Part shown: positions 13,126-20,917 of the stretch, piece by piece | Numbering within the stretch: the stretch's first letter is position 1 | Layout: every line of letters begins with the position of its first letter | Assembly (NCBI GenBank): GCA_001247695.2 | Contig: LGRX02015204.1 | Span: forward strand, 27,559 to 48,475 | Source: Cymbomonas tetramitiformis | Lineage: Eukaryota > Chlorophyta > Pyramimonadophyceae > Pyramimonadales > Pyramimonadaceae | Length of the DNA stretch: 20,917 bases | Reading direction: 5' to 3' | The notes under the pieces: generated by a model | Database searches by the model: none | What the model was told of the DNA's origin: nothing | Seen by the model: the letters and a program-made list of their open reading frames with translations, nothing else | Position numbers and translations under genes: made by a program

Positions 13126-13361
13126 TCCAGGTGGAGTGCATTAGTTTGGCCAGGGAGCGCTGGTTTGCCACATCTCGCGCACGTGGAGGGGGCGCGGAGG
13201 CGTGGCTGCTTCCATAGCAGGCTGCGCACAGCAGCAAGCAGGAGGCGCCGCACCATGGATGGCGCTGCGGCAAAATCATCCTCTGCCATGTAGGCGAGAG
13301 TCTCGAACACGTCATCCTCCACCATTCCGTTCAGCACACCGCCAGAGAGACGCTCCGTCTC
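13125..13361 (-). CDS. Candidate exon of an unrecognised gene
   Basis: 79 codons between acceptor GACGGCTCAG and a possible donor GGAT|GTCCGC. It begins ETERLSGGVLNGMVEDDVFE, followed by an acidic then helical stretch (MVRRLLLAAVRSLLWKQ) and a CARCGKPALPG segment with a Cys-x-x-Cys pair. Codon composition looks protein-like, and the splice acceptor is good. No family is recognised. It could belong to the same minus-strand gene as the candidate exons at 13911-14158 and 14403-14808, but a linking exon between 13361 and 13911 could not be settled. Confidence 0.4.
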
Positions 13362-13910
13362 CTGAGCCGTCAGCACCCGGGAAGGACACGGGTGAGCTCT
13401 TCTGGGGTGATGGGACAGAGCTTCAGCCGCTGGGCGTACAGTGAGAGAGGTGATGAGCGCCCAAAGGCCCAACCACCACATCACGCAGGTAACTGAAAGA
13501 GCGCAGTATCCCATAGGTCATCGGTCATCCCACACAACCTAGTCGAGGCCATGATTCAGAGTTTGAATATTCAAGCAGGTGTGGAATCTCTCTACAACCT
13601 TTCACCCCCACATTCCACGGCCGCACCCTCCCAGGCGGGGGCGCCCGTTGGTTTCAGCTGCATCGAACATGTGGGAGCGGGAAGAAAGCCGAGTCGAAAG
13701 AACGGGTGGATAATGATGACGACGCCAGGCTGAACCGGGCAGAGAAGCTTCTCGGAATCCGCACCATGCCACTGCACGGCTGCACCAGCGCTTTGAGGGG
13801 AACACCTCCGGCAGAGCAGGGCCACAGGGAAGAGGGGAGAAAGGGGTGAGGGAGGAGGGGGGGGAAAGGGGTGAGAGGGCCAGGGTGAAGGTTACGGAAT
13901 GGGCGGACAC
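13362..13910. other. Probable intron or unresolved exon region
   Basis: Holds a purine-rich tract (13840-13895, GAGGGGGGG-type on plus). Several minus-strand frames near 13600-13825 could contain an exon, for example after GCCGGAG, starting VFPSKRWCSRAVAW. No single choice is supported by both splice sites. Confidence 0.3.
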
Positions 13911-14158
13911 CTTCCCACGGATGTCCGGGGCAGGACAATCCAGGGCGCCAGGCAGCCCCCCTCCGAAGGTGGAGGACTGCTGCAGCAGGGCGCGCAGGCC
14001 GGTGGTTGGGGCAGAAGGTGAGGAGGTGGAAGTTGCGGAGCCTGAGGTTGGGGGACGAGAAGGAGGGGCCTGCTTCCTGGAGGAGCTCTTGTGCCGCGGC
14101 CGCTCGGCGTCTGCTGACAGTGCAGGACCCCCTTCGAGTGTCAGCTTCGTGGCGAGCC
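13911..14158 (-). CDS. Candidate exon of an unrecognised gene, disordered Ser/Pro-rich
   Basis: After CGTGGCCAAG the exon reads LATKLTLEGGPALSADAERP, then a Ser/Pro/Thr-rich stretch, then TTGLRALLQQSSTFGGGLPG, ending PDIRGK at donor AAG|GTGTCC. It holds 82 whole codons. Its two leading bases complete a Gly codon begun by the exon at 14403-14808, a phase match that supports the pair. The composition suggests an intrinsically disordered linker. No domain is recognised. Confidence 0.4.
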
Positions 14159-14402
14159 CTTGGCCACGAGACTGAATTGGGGAAATGTAGGAGGAAACGT
14201 TCATAATTCACAGTGATAGAGATGCAAGATCGGCTAGATGTTCCGGAATCGGATTGGCCTACCAGTCGCAAAGCCAACAACTTCGGTCGCCAAACGCACA
14301 TCCGGCATCCGAGCTGGCAAGGCCACGCAAGAGCAAGCCGAGGGCACCCAGTCGGAAGTGGGCACGTGGCGGAGGAGGGGGACTGGAGAGGGGGTTGGTT
14401 AC

Positions 14403-14808
14403 CTTGCTGGGGCGCCCGAGAGCTCGTCGAGCGCGGCAGCTTGTGAGGTACGGCACCTCCTCGCTGGGGGCCCGCGACATGGGGGTTCTGGCGTGGGAGG
14501 TTCTGGCGGGGAAGCGGGGCGGTGCTCTTCCGAGAGGAAGTGGCGGGCGTCCCGGTGCGTGACACGGGCGCAGAGGGGCGTCCTGCGGAGGGCGGGGAGG
14601 AACCGCGCTGCAGCAGCGCTTCCTCCAGCAGGCTCCAGGCGCTCGCAGGTGCGCCGGGCTCATCGCTGTCTGCGGCCGGCAGCTCGCGGCTGATCACCTC
14701 CGCCGCCTCCCTGGTTGGGGCAGGCAGCCTTGCTTCCCTCAGCTCTCTGGCGAGGCCTCGCGTGCCCCTCAGAGACTGCGTTATCCAAGGCTCCACAGGA
14801 GAGCACGA
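14403..14808 (-). CDS. Candidate exon of an unrecognised gene, Ala/Ser/Arg/Pro-rich
   Basis: 135 codons plus one base, from acceptor GTGCTCCAG to the strong donor CAAG|GTAACC. It begins SCSPVEPWITQSLRGTRGLA, contains a helical REAAEVISRELPAADSDEPG and SAWSLLEEALLQRG, and ends in a basic, Pro/Ser-rich tail. The same frame stays open far past the donor, but the sequence after it loses protein character. The upstream exon and start codon were not identified. Function unknown. Confidence 0.4.
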
Positions 14809-15890
14809 CTGGAGCACAGCGGCCGATCAGATCGATCCAAAGGCTTCGCAGGAGGAGTTGGAGCACGAGTTAAGCGGACACTGGGCGAGATGTTGCATCG
14901 AAGGAAGCTCCAAGGGGCGGACCGAGCGGGGCGACTACCGCCGGAGACGGGAGGAAGAAAGGGTGCGCAGGCAACGAGGAGCGATTTGCGGGAATGCACA
15001 GCAGCTTGGAGCGAACGCCGTGAGCGGAGGACACCTACGCTGACCCAGGCGGGGCAAGAAACCCCAAGCGTGGCAGGCGAGGGGCCGCACCGTTCGGACT
15101 CCAACGTGGCGCGCAGGCGGTGCACGAGCTGAAGCCAGTCGCCTGCTTCCTGATGTCACCAGCGCCTCGTCCCAGGACTGAGAGGGCGGGGTTGGGGCAA
15201 CAAGACGAGTGTGGCCGAGGCCGTCTGCCATCGTGCGGAGTCCAGCGTATCCGGGGACTGCTCGCACGATTTTCTCCGAGCTTTTCGGGCGACCAGGCCT
15301 GATCCTAGTGATACGCAGCCGCGCTCCGCGAAGGAGGGAGCAGATGGCTGCTTCCAGGCATGACAGCCCGAGCAAGCCCGTGAGGGAGTTTGCGCGCGCG
15401 CAGGTGCACGCGTTGCTCGACAAGCACAGATGGTTAACGAAGAATAGGACAAGGCGAGAGAGCGAATAGTCAAAGATGAGAGCCGTACCGGTCCGAAGGA
15501 TTGAAGTGAACTGCCGTGGCACATGGCGCTACTGCTGCAGCTGTTTTTGGCCTGCCGCTTTTTGGTTTTACGAGCATCATCTACAAACATCGCGTGGCCG
15601 TTGGGACGTCCGAGCACATGTAAGCACTTTGCGAGCTCTGTCGGATGTTGTCAGTTCGGTAGCGTCCCTTGGCACGGCGACCCAAGCCTTCCCCCAGAAC
15701 CGGCGGGCTCCAAGGAAACTTCTGCGCGCGTTCAATCAGAGGAAGGCTCCGGGAGTGCCTCGTGTTTGGCGCTATCGTGCCCACACACGCAAGTTAGCGT
15801 CACCTGCGCGCGTGCCGCCGCGACCAACAATTTCAGCGAGCGCGAGGCGTTGCAGAAAGCATCGAGGCGTAGGAGATAAGTAGAGCTGTC
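14809..15890. other. GC-rich region with overlapping open frames, no gene called
   Basis: Upstream (5') of the minus-strand hypothetical exons. Charged frames on the plus strand (around 14800-15130 and 15340-15470) and a 195-codon minus frame (14935-15522) are present, but none shows a recognised motif or a consistent splice chain. It may hold the first exon(s) of the minus-strand gene. Confidence 0.35.
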
Positions 15891-17716
15891 AGCCAAGTGA
15901 CCTTCCCCCCAAATATCGTTTGGGATTTTCGTGACAGACAGGTGCGAGATCGGTATATGCCAGTGCCGAAGCTGGAAAAGGCTGAAAGAAACTATGGCGA
16001 GCTCACAAATGCTCGCTTGCAAGCAGCGCTAGTAACCCACCTCGGAACGGCGTTGACAAGACATATATCTACCCCCAAGCTCTTCTACCTCTTCTTCAGT
16101 CATATTCCTGGTTGGCACAAACAGCTCCGTCGCCACGTCACATTTGCGCATGCACCCTAGCCGCGAGGGGACGAGGTGAAGCCTGGTGAACTGAACAGCG
16201 ACGGAAGCGGCGTCCCCTGGTGGCGGCGTCTCTACTGTGGAGCATCTAAAGCTGTCCAGCCTTAGCAGCTCATAGAGAACAGAGCTCTAAACATAGGAAG
16301 ATGTCCCAATAAACTTTGTAGCACACCACGGTGACGCACTAAGGGGAGTTGGAGCACCCTTGGTATAGTACTAGAGCTTGCCGAGCTTAAAATTCTGGCT
16401 CCAGTCTTTGAAGAGAGTTTAGTTTGCTATGCGGACAAGCAGGATACAGGATGAGGAGTGTGAAGGGAAGGGTTTCCAACTACTCACTCTAATTTGGAAG
16501 AAAAGTCCACGCAATCACAGCCTTTCTGCTTGCAGCAACCCCGATTTGTACCGAAAAAGTCCTTCATGGATCCCTCCCGGCTGATTCGAAAGAGTGTATC
16601 ACCAGTAGTTGGAGAAACTAATTTTACATCGCATTTTCACGTAAAAATTGTTGGAAAGCAAAATGATATGCTCGTGAGGCAGCTTGCAAACCAAGAAAGT
16701 AGAAACCATGAAGCTCTGATCGACACTCATGCGATGGTCTCATCCGATCGTCATGTGCTAATCGTCGTTTGATGTTTAAGATGTTTCTTGTTCTTGGCCT
16801 TTCGTTTGTCGTACTACTAGGCCAGTCGATCTAAAGATCTCCACTAGGCCTGCGACCGAATATTTGACGTCATTTTGCGATCGGACGGCACTGGCACGAT
16901 ACGATTAGTAACGGGGCTTTATTATTCGGGTTTCCAATACTACAGACGCTGGAATTCAGAATCGGAATTAATTACAGCGTCTGTCATCCCATGACATCTC
17001 GCGATAGCGATATCGAACTGAAGGGTGATTGATGACGTCCAGCAGTCACTACACAAGCGACACTTGAAATAACAGGAACCGGAACAGCATTGGGATCAGG
17101 TGTCAAAAGGGCTCGATTGGCATTGCGATTGGCATTGTGATTGTCATCTCAAATCACCCGCCCGAACGCGACGCTACTCTGATCTGAACTCTCGTTAGCC
17201 AGAGGTTACAGTACCGCTGCGCGGCCGATCGCGCGATTCTCGACAGAAAGGAATGGAAAGCACTACTGTAAGCAGCTCCGGATTGCCACAGAAATTTAAG
17301 AAAATCGATAAAACTGGGAGAAAATCGCCGCGTCCGAAGGCTCTGACTTGTGAGAGTGTCCCACCCCGAAGCGAACGTTACAATTTGTCAATTTCAGTTT
17401 CGGAGTTCGATGGACGAATCGATTTTCCACCGTTAGATCCCTCTCGGAACTTTCCGGCAGGACACTGGAACGGACACCGGACGACAGGAGTACCTCAAGA
17501 ACCTTCTCTTCTCAGCAAAAGATGCGAGGTCCTCCTTCGTTCAAGAGCTTTCCATCCGATCGGATTTTCTCTTTATAATATGTTTCCTTAAATTTATCGG
17601 GATGCTACGCCACTGTGGACCAGCTCCATAACGTGTTATTCACCCCAGGTGCTGTGAGCGGGAGAACCTCTCCTCAATCTCGGAAGTGAGGTTTGAGCGG
17701 CTGGATTTCACGAAGC
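15891..17716. other. Lower-GC intergenic region upstream of the decarboxylase gene
   Basis: Composition drops from strongly GC-rich to near balanced. The short frames here mostly begin at non-ATG codons. One 112-codon frame with an ATG (17253-17591, starting MESTTVSSSGLPQKFKKIDK) has no recognised similarity and may be chance. A 9-bp inverted repeat (CAGACGCTG at 16943-16951, CAGCGTCTG at 16975-16983) flanks AT-rich sequence. The promoter of the decarboxylase should lie in the last few hundred bases; no TATA box was convincing. Confidence 0.5.
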
Positions 17717-18022
17717 ATGTCGCGAGGGTTCGGTGGAATGAAACCGTTTTTTTCAAAGTCGGCACTCATATTTTCACAATTCTCCGTGAACTATGCTGCC
17801 AGCACAAATGCTTCGTTATCCCGGTGCCTCCTCCCGCACACCTCGAGGAGCTTCCATCGATCATCGCTCCTTGCGATATCAAGTATGCAGAGGGCTGTAC
17901 GTTCAAACTTCGCAGCGCGTATGTTCTCAACTGTTGACCAAGCCTCCGGAGACCGATACGCCACCACTACCTCAGATCCCTTGGAGACGGAGAAACTTCT
18001 TCGGGATACGGCGGACACCCTG
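17717..18022 (+). CDS. Decarboxylase exon 1, presequence
   Basis: 102 codons, phase 0, ending ACCCTG|GTACTA. It encodes MSRGFGGMKPFFSKSALIFS, two further basic Ser-rich stretches, then AARMFSTVDQ, a plausible Arg-directed cleavage neighbourhood. An acidic segment follows (SDPLETEKLLRDTADTL), equivalent to the helix that opens the mature enzyme in this family. The ATG has A at -3. Confidence 0.8.
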
Positions 18023-20779
18023 GTACTATCTCCCACCTCTTTCACCGCCCTGAGTGTATCAGTGCACAATCCGCGGCAAAGCGAGCCGGAGCCTTTTCGC
18101 TGTCGCCTTTTCTCTTCTCCTGTTTTCACGTCCACTTAATTAATCCGGCGACCATCCAGAAATGCTATTAGGTCAAGCTGTCTACTAGCCGTAGTCGGTG
18201 TGAGCCTGCTGTTGGGAGGGGTTGTGCGTTGCAGGTAAAGTACCTGACGTCATCGAATGACGTTTCGGCCCCCGTGGTAAAGCTCAGCTCTCCTGACAGC
18301 ATGGAGAGCGACTTCGCTGCGGTCGGCGTTCCCCTGGAGCTGCGCGATGGCGAAGGGCCTGTAAGTGGGCCAGACCTACACAAGGCATTGGAAACCACCT
18401 TGGATCTCTGTGTTCGGACTTCGCACCCTTACTTCCTCAATCAGTTGTATGCTGGCGCCGATCGAGCCGGCGTTGCCGCGGACTGGGCAGTGGTTGCTGC
18501 CAACACAAACGTGCACACCTACGAGGTCGCTCCAGTGTTCACCATGGTCGAGCAGAAGGTGTGCTGCAACTACACGCACCTTGCGCGCTGAGCTTGTCGT
18601 GGGATACCAGTTTTCCTGCTCACATGGCTCCCTTGATCGCGCTGAAAGGAAGCTCGCTCCGCTCACTCTCCCGACGTCCGACCACGCAGGTGCTGCAAAA
18701 GTTGGCGCGTGTCATCGGAGGCCGCTTCCAGGCGGCGTCGGACGGCCTATTCGTTCCTGGCGGGTCCATCGCCAACACCTATGCCATGCACCTCGCGCGT
18801 CGCCGCGCCGACCCCGCGGCCAACACTCGCGGCATGGCGGGTGGTACGCGGCGTCCCCACGCGTAGACCGGAAGAATCTGGCGGAAGTTCCACGAGGATT
18901 GTCACGAATGTGTCGTTGAGGCACGCGGGCGCTTTGCCTGGCGCTTAGGCCTCCAGACGTGCTCTTGTTTGCAGTAGGGTCGTAGCTTTGGAGAAGTTCA
19001 ATGTGCAACAGTGTGCCGCAGCTTCCAGACGTGCTCTTGTTTGCATTAGGGTCGTAGCTTTGGAGAAGTTCTGTGTGCAACAGTGTGCCGCAGCTTCCAG
19101 ACGTGCTCTTGTTTGTCGCAGGGCCGCGGCTGGTCGCTTTCACCTCGGAGCACGCTCACTACTCCTATAAGAAGGCTGCCATGCTCATGGGGCTCGGGAG
19201 TGACAACTTGGTTGCGGTGGCCTGCGATGCGGCCGGCGCCATGAAACCCGACGCGTTGCGCTCAGCGATGCAGGCGCGCCGCACGTATCCCTCTTGATCA
19301 CCGCAAGAGGCGCCTTCGAGTTTTGTAAACGTTTGGTCGTCGATGGTTCTGCAGATGGTGGCGTCGAGGTGATGCATGAGTCGGCAACTTGGAGGTGTTG
19401 CCCGGAGCGGTGGCGTAGAGGTGGTGCATGTTGGCCCGGAGGTAGTGCACGGTGTGGCGGGGTGGAGGTAGTGCACGGTGTGGCGGGTGAGGTGTTGCCC
19501 GAGTGGTGTGTTTGGATTTGGCAAGAGGAAAAAAGATGTAGGCAGTCGATGGTCACCGCGTGCAACTAGTGCACGGGTCGTGGCGGGCGTGGAACTGGTA
19601 TCGGGTCGGGCGGCGTGGAACTGATGTAACAGGTCGGGCGGCAAAAACTGGTGCACGGGTCGGGCGCGCAACTGGTGCACGGGTCGGGCGGCGTGGGAAC
19701 TGGTGCACGGGTCGGGCGGGCGCGTGGAACTGGTGCACGGGTCGGCGGCGCGGAACTGGCACAGGTCGGCGACGTGGAACTGGCACAGGTCGGGCGGGCA
19801 AGGAACTGGCACGGGTCGGCGCGGCGCGCTGGTGATGCACGGGTCGGGCGCGTAACCGGCACGGGTCGCGGCGTGGAACTGGTGCACGGTCGCTGGCGGC
19901 GGAACTGGTGCACAGGTCGGGCGCGCGGAACTGGTACACAGGTCAGCGGCGCGGAACCGGTGCACGGTCGGCGGCGTGTTGGTGATGCACGGTCGGGCGG
20001 CGTGGAACTGGTGCACGGGTCGGCGGCGTGAACTGCTGCACGGGTCGGCGGCGTGAACTGCGCACGGTCGCGGCGTGGGAACTGGTGCACGGGTCGGGCG
20101 CGTAACTGGTGCACAGGTCGGCGCGGCGGAAGTGGTGCGCAGGTCGGGCGGCGGAACTGGTGCACGGTCGGGCGCGTGGAACTGGTGCACAGGTCGGGCG
20201 GCGCGTTGGTGATGCACGGTCGTGGCGGCGTGTTGGGTGGTGCACGGTCGGGCGGCGTGGAACTGGTGCACGGGTCGGCGGCGTGTTGGTGATGCATGGG
20301 TCGGCGGCATGAAGGGGGTACAACGGTTGTGCGCTTCAGGCAGCTCCCTGGAGTGCAGATTTTTTTTTTGTGCTTGTGCGCTTTAGGGAGCTCCCTGGAG
20401 TGCAGATATTTTTTTTTCCTCGCATGGAATGACCTTGACTCTGCGCTTGTGTTTTGATTCCTCGGACTTGCCTTGGCGCTGCACTCAGGAGGCGCGAGAC
20501 AAGGGCAAGATCCCGTTTTTTATTGGGGCGACCGCGGGTACCACCGTCACCGGCGCGTTTGACCCTTTCCTGGCCCTTGCGGACGTGGCAGAGGCTGAGC
20601 ATGCTTGGCTCCATGTGGATGGGGCGTGGGGCGGCGCTGCGCTGCTTTCACCCACTGCACGCATCGAGCTAATGGCCGGCAGTGCGCGGGCCGACTCAGT
20701 GGCGTGGAATGCACACAAGCTGATGGGGATGCCGCTGCAGTGCTCTGCGTTCGTCACCGCGCACCCCGGTGCTCTCAAG
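17717..20779 (+). CDS. Group II PLP-dependent decarboxylase (glutamate / cysteine-sulfinate decarboxylase-like), C-terminus off the right edge
   Basis: Exons 17717-18022, 18235-18558, 18690-18840, 19122-19273 and 20489-20779 join in phase into 408 codons. The family removes the alpha-carboxyl of glutamate, aspartate or cysteine sulfinate using pyridoxal phosphate. Visible landmarks: HPYFLNQLYAG (Gln172), NTNVHTYEVAPVF, FVPGGSIANTYAMHLAR, FTSEHAHYS (His273 stacks on PLP), ATAGTTVTGAFDP, LHVDGAWGG (Asp355 binds the pyridine N) and WNAHKLMG (Lys388, Schiff-base lysine). Animal relatives are about 490-590 residues, so some 150-190 are missing to the right. The start is the first in-frame ATG after a TGA at 17687. 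The first 75-80 residues are rich in Ser, Arg and Phe, poor in acid, and contain RMFST, a mitochondrial-type presequence (inference). Substrate cannot be told apart by eye. Confidence 0.92.
18235..18558 (+). CDS. Decarboxylase exon 2
   Basis: 108 codons, phase 0 at both ends, acceptor GCGTTGCAG|GTA and donor CAGAAG|GTGTGC. It carries SHPYFLNQLYAGADRAGVAA and ANTNVHTYEVAPVFTMVEQK, the most conserved N-terminal block of glutamate/cysteine-sulfinate decarboxylases. Confidence 0.92.
18690..18840 (+). CDS. Decarboxylase exon 3
   Basis: 50 codons plus one base, acceptor CCACGCAG|GTG. It encodes VLQKLARVIGG, then DGLFVPGGSIANTYAMHLAR, ending TRGMA with donor GGCGG|GTGGTA. The split Gly codon is completed by exon 4. 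PGGS-x-(A/S)N is the family's phosphate-proximal turn. Confidence 0.9.
18953..19121. repeat. 72-bp repeat, about 2.3 copies, duplicating the 3' end of decarboxylase intron 3
   Basis: CCAGACGTGCTCTTGTTTG starts copies at 18953, 19025 and 19097. Each is followed by a possible acceptor: GCAG|TAGGG, GCATTAG|GGTCG and, in the last, TCGCAG|GGCCG. Only the last leads into the conserved exon. Between them lie GTCGTAGCTTTGGAGAAGTT and GTGTGCCGCAGCTT in two copies. Confidence 0.9.
19122..19273 (+). CDS. Decarboxylase exon 4, probable GC donor
   Basis: Two bases complete Gly, then PRLVAFTSEHAHYSYKKAAM and further to DALRSAMQ. The acceptor is TTTGTCGCAG|GG. The best join to exon 5 uses CAG|GCGCGC, a GC donor that gives SAMQ-EARDKG, matching family spacing. 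A GT alternative 11 bases on (GCAC|GTATCC) breaks the phase with the exon 5 acceptor. Confidence 0.85.
19395..20310. repeat. Array of about 27-bp units in decarboxylase intron 4
   Basis: From about 19560, GGAACTGGTGCACGGGTCGG followed by GCGGCGT recurs with unit lengths of about 24-31 bp, some 25 or more irregular copies. A related GGTAGTGCACGGTGTGGCGG type is at 19395-19500. The whole lies in the 1215-bp intron between exons 4 and 5. A minus-strand frame stays open through it only because of unit composition. Confidence 0.9.
20329..20417. repeat. Duplicated 45-46 bp unit with poly-T, near the 3' end of decarboxylase intron 4
   Basis: TGCGCTT(C/T)AGG(C/G)AGCTCCCTGG followed by AGTGCAGAT and a run of T occurs twice. 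The T runs and GCAG give weak acceptor-like context upstream of the true acceptor at 20488. Confidence 0.8.
20489..20779 (+). CDS. Decarboxylase exon 5, catalytic centre
   Basis: 97 codons, acceptor GCACTCAG|GAG, donor CTCAAG|GTGCGC. It holds FIGATAGTTVTGAFDP, AWLHVDGAWGGAALLS, RADSVAWNAHKLMGMPLQCS. Two small departures from the commonest form are HVDGAWGG (usually HVDAAWGG) and WNAHK (usually WNPHK); both keep the Asp and Lys. Confidence 0.93.
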
Positions 20780-20917
20780 GTGCGCGACACTTGCCACCAC
20801 ACGCCTGGGGTCCCTCAACGTACTCCATGTCACCCGGGCTAATAGCGGCTGCCCTGCCATGTCGCCGCACCTAGGGCCTCTCAAGTTCCCCCGCCATGTC
20901 GCCGCACCTAGGGCCTC
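20780..20917. other. Start of decarboxylase intron 5 with a new repeat at the window edge
   Basis: After the donor at 20780, GCCATGTCGCCGCACCTAGG plus GCCTC occurs at about 20856 and again at 20893 (period about 37), cut by the window end. Another intron minisatellite probably begins here. Confidence 0.6.

Noticed and set aside
13654..14817. A 387-codon continuous minus frame
   Set aside because: Only 14403-14808 looks protein-like; after the strong GTAACC donor the frame loses character and a different frame carries the next candidate exon.
16494..17591. Short plus-strand frames in the low-GC region
   Set aside because: Most start at non-ATG codons, none has a recognised motif, and their lengths are near chance for this composition.
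18245..18252. TGACGTCA, a CRE/bZIP-type site
   Set aside because: It lies inside the coding exon 2 of the decarboxylase, downstream of the start codon; an 8-bp match is expected by chance.
19165..20310. 381-codon minus-strand frame and shorter plus frames
   Set aside because: They cover the 27-bp array in an intron of the decarboxylase and overlap a well-supported exon on the opposite strand.

Overview
The window looks like nuclear DNA of a GC-rich, flagellated, intron-rich alga or other protist (green prasinophyte, haptophyte or stramenopile; the lineage cannot be fixed from the sequence). Genes are split into short exons, often 60-230 bp, with GT-AG introns and two probable GC-AG introns. 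There is no bacterial operon structure, Shine-Dalgarno pattern or phage gene. Almost every long unbroken reading frame is either a shadow of a minisatellite or an exon read past its splice site.

Left part (1-8964, minus strand): one gene for a tubulin-tyrosine-ligase-like enzyme of the TTLL3/8 (glycylase-type) kind. Sixteen exons chain with matching codon phases into 713 codons, from an ATG at 8964 to a donor at 364. The remaining C-terminal half of the catalytic domain lies off the left edge. A charged N-terminal region precedes the TTL domain. Introns carry their own unrelated tandem repeats (57, 33 and 56 bp units), and one holds a fold-back (MITE-like) element of about 550 bp.

Middle (8965-13125): a repeat block. 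It has a 359-bp tandem duplication, five 201-bp units that keep a 67-residue reading frame on the minus strand (266-codon ORF), about 31 copies of a 29-bp minisatellite and about 8 copies of a 41-bp minisatellite. The 201-bp block may be a real repeat protein; the other arrays are probably non-coding.

Region 13125-14808 (minus): fragments of a second, unrecognised gene; two of three candidate exons join in phase. From 14809 to 17716 no gene can be supported. GC falls noticeably from about 15.9 kb to 18.2 kb, the region upstream of the next gene.

Right part (17717-20917, plus strand): a group II PLP-dependent decarboxylase related to glutamate and cysteine-sulfinate decarboxylases. A mitochondrial-type presequence is followed by five phase-consistent exons (408 codons). 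The PLP-binding lysine is present and the C-terminal part runs off the right edge. Its introns hold a repeated 3' splice region and a large array of 27-bp units. The two recognisable enzymes have no evident functional link; what they share is an architecture of short exons separated by private minisatellites.
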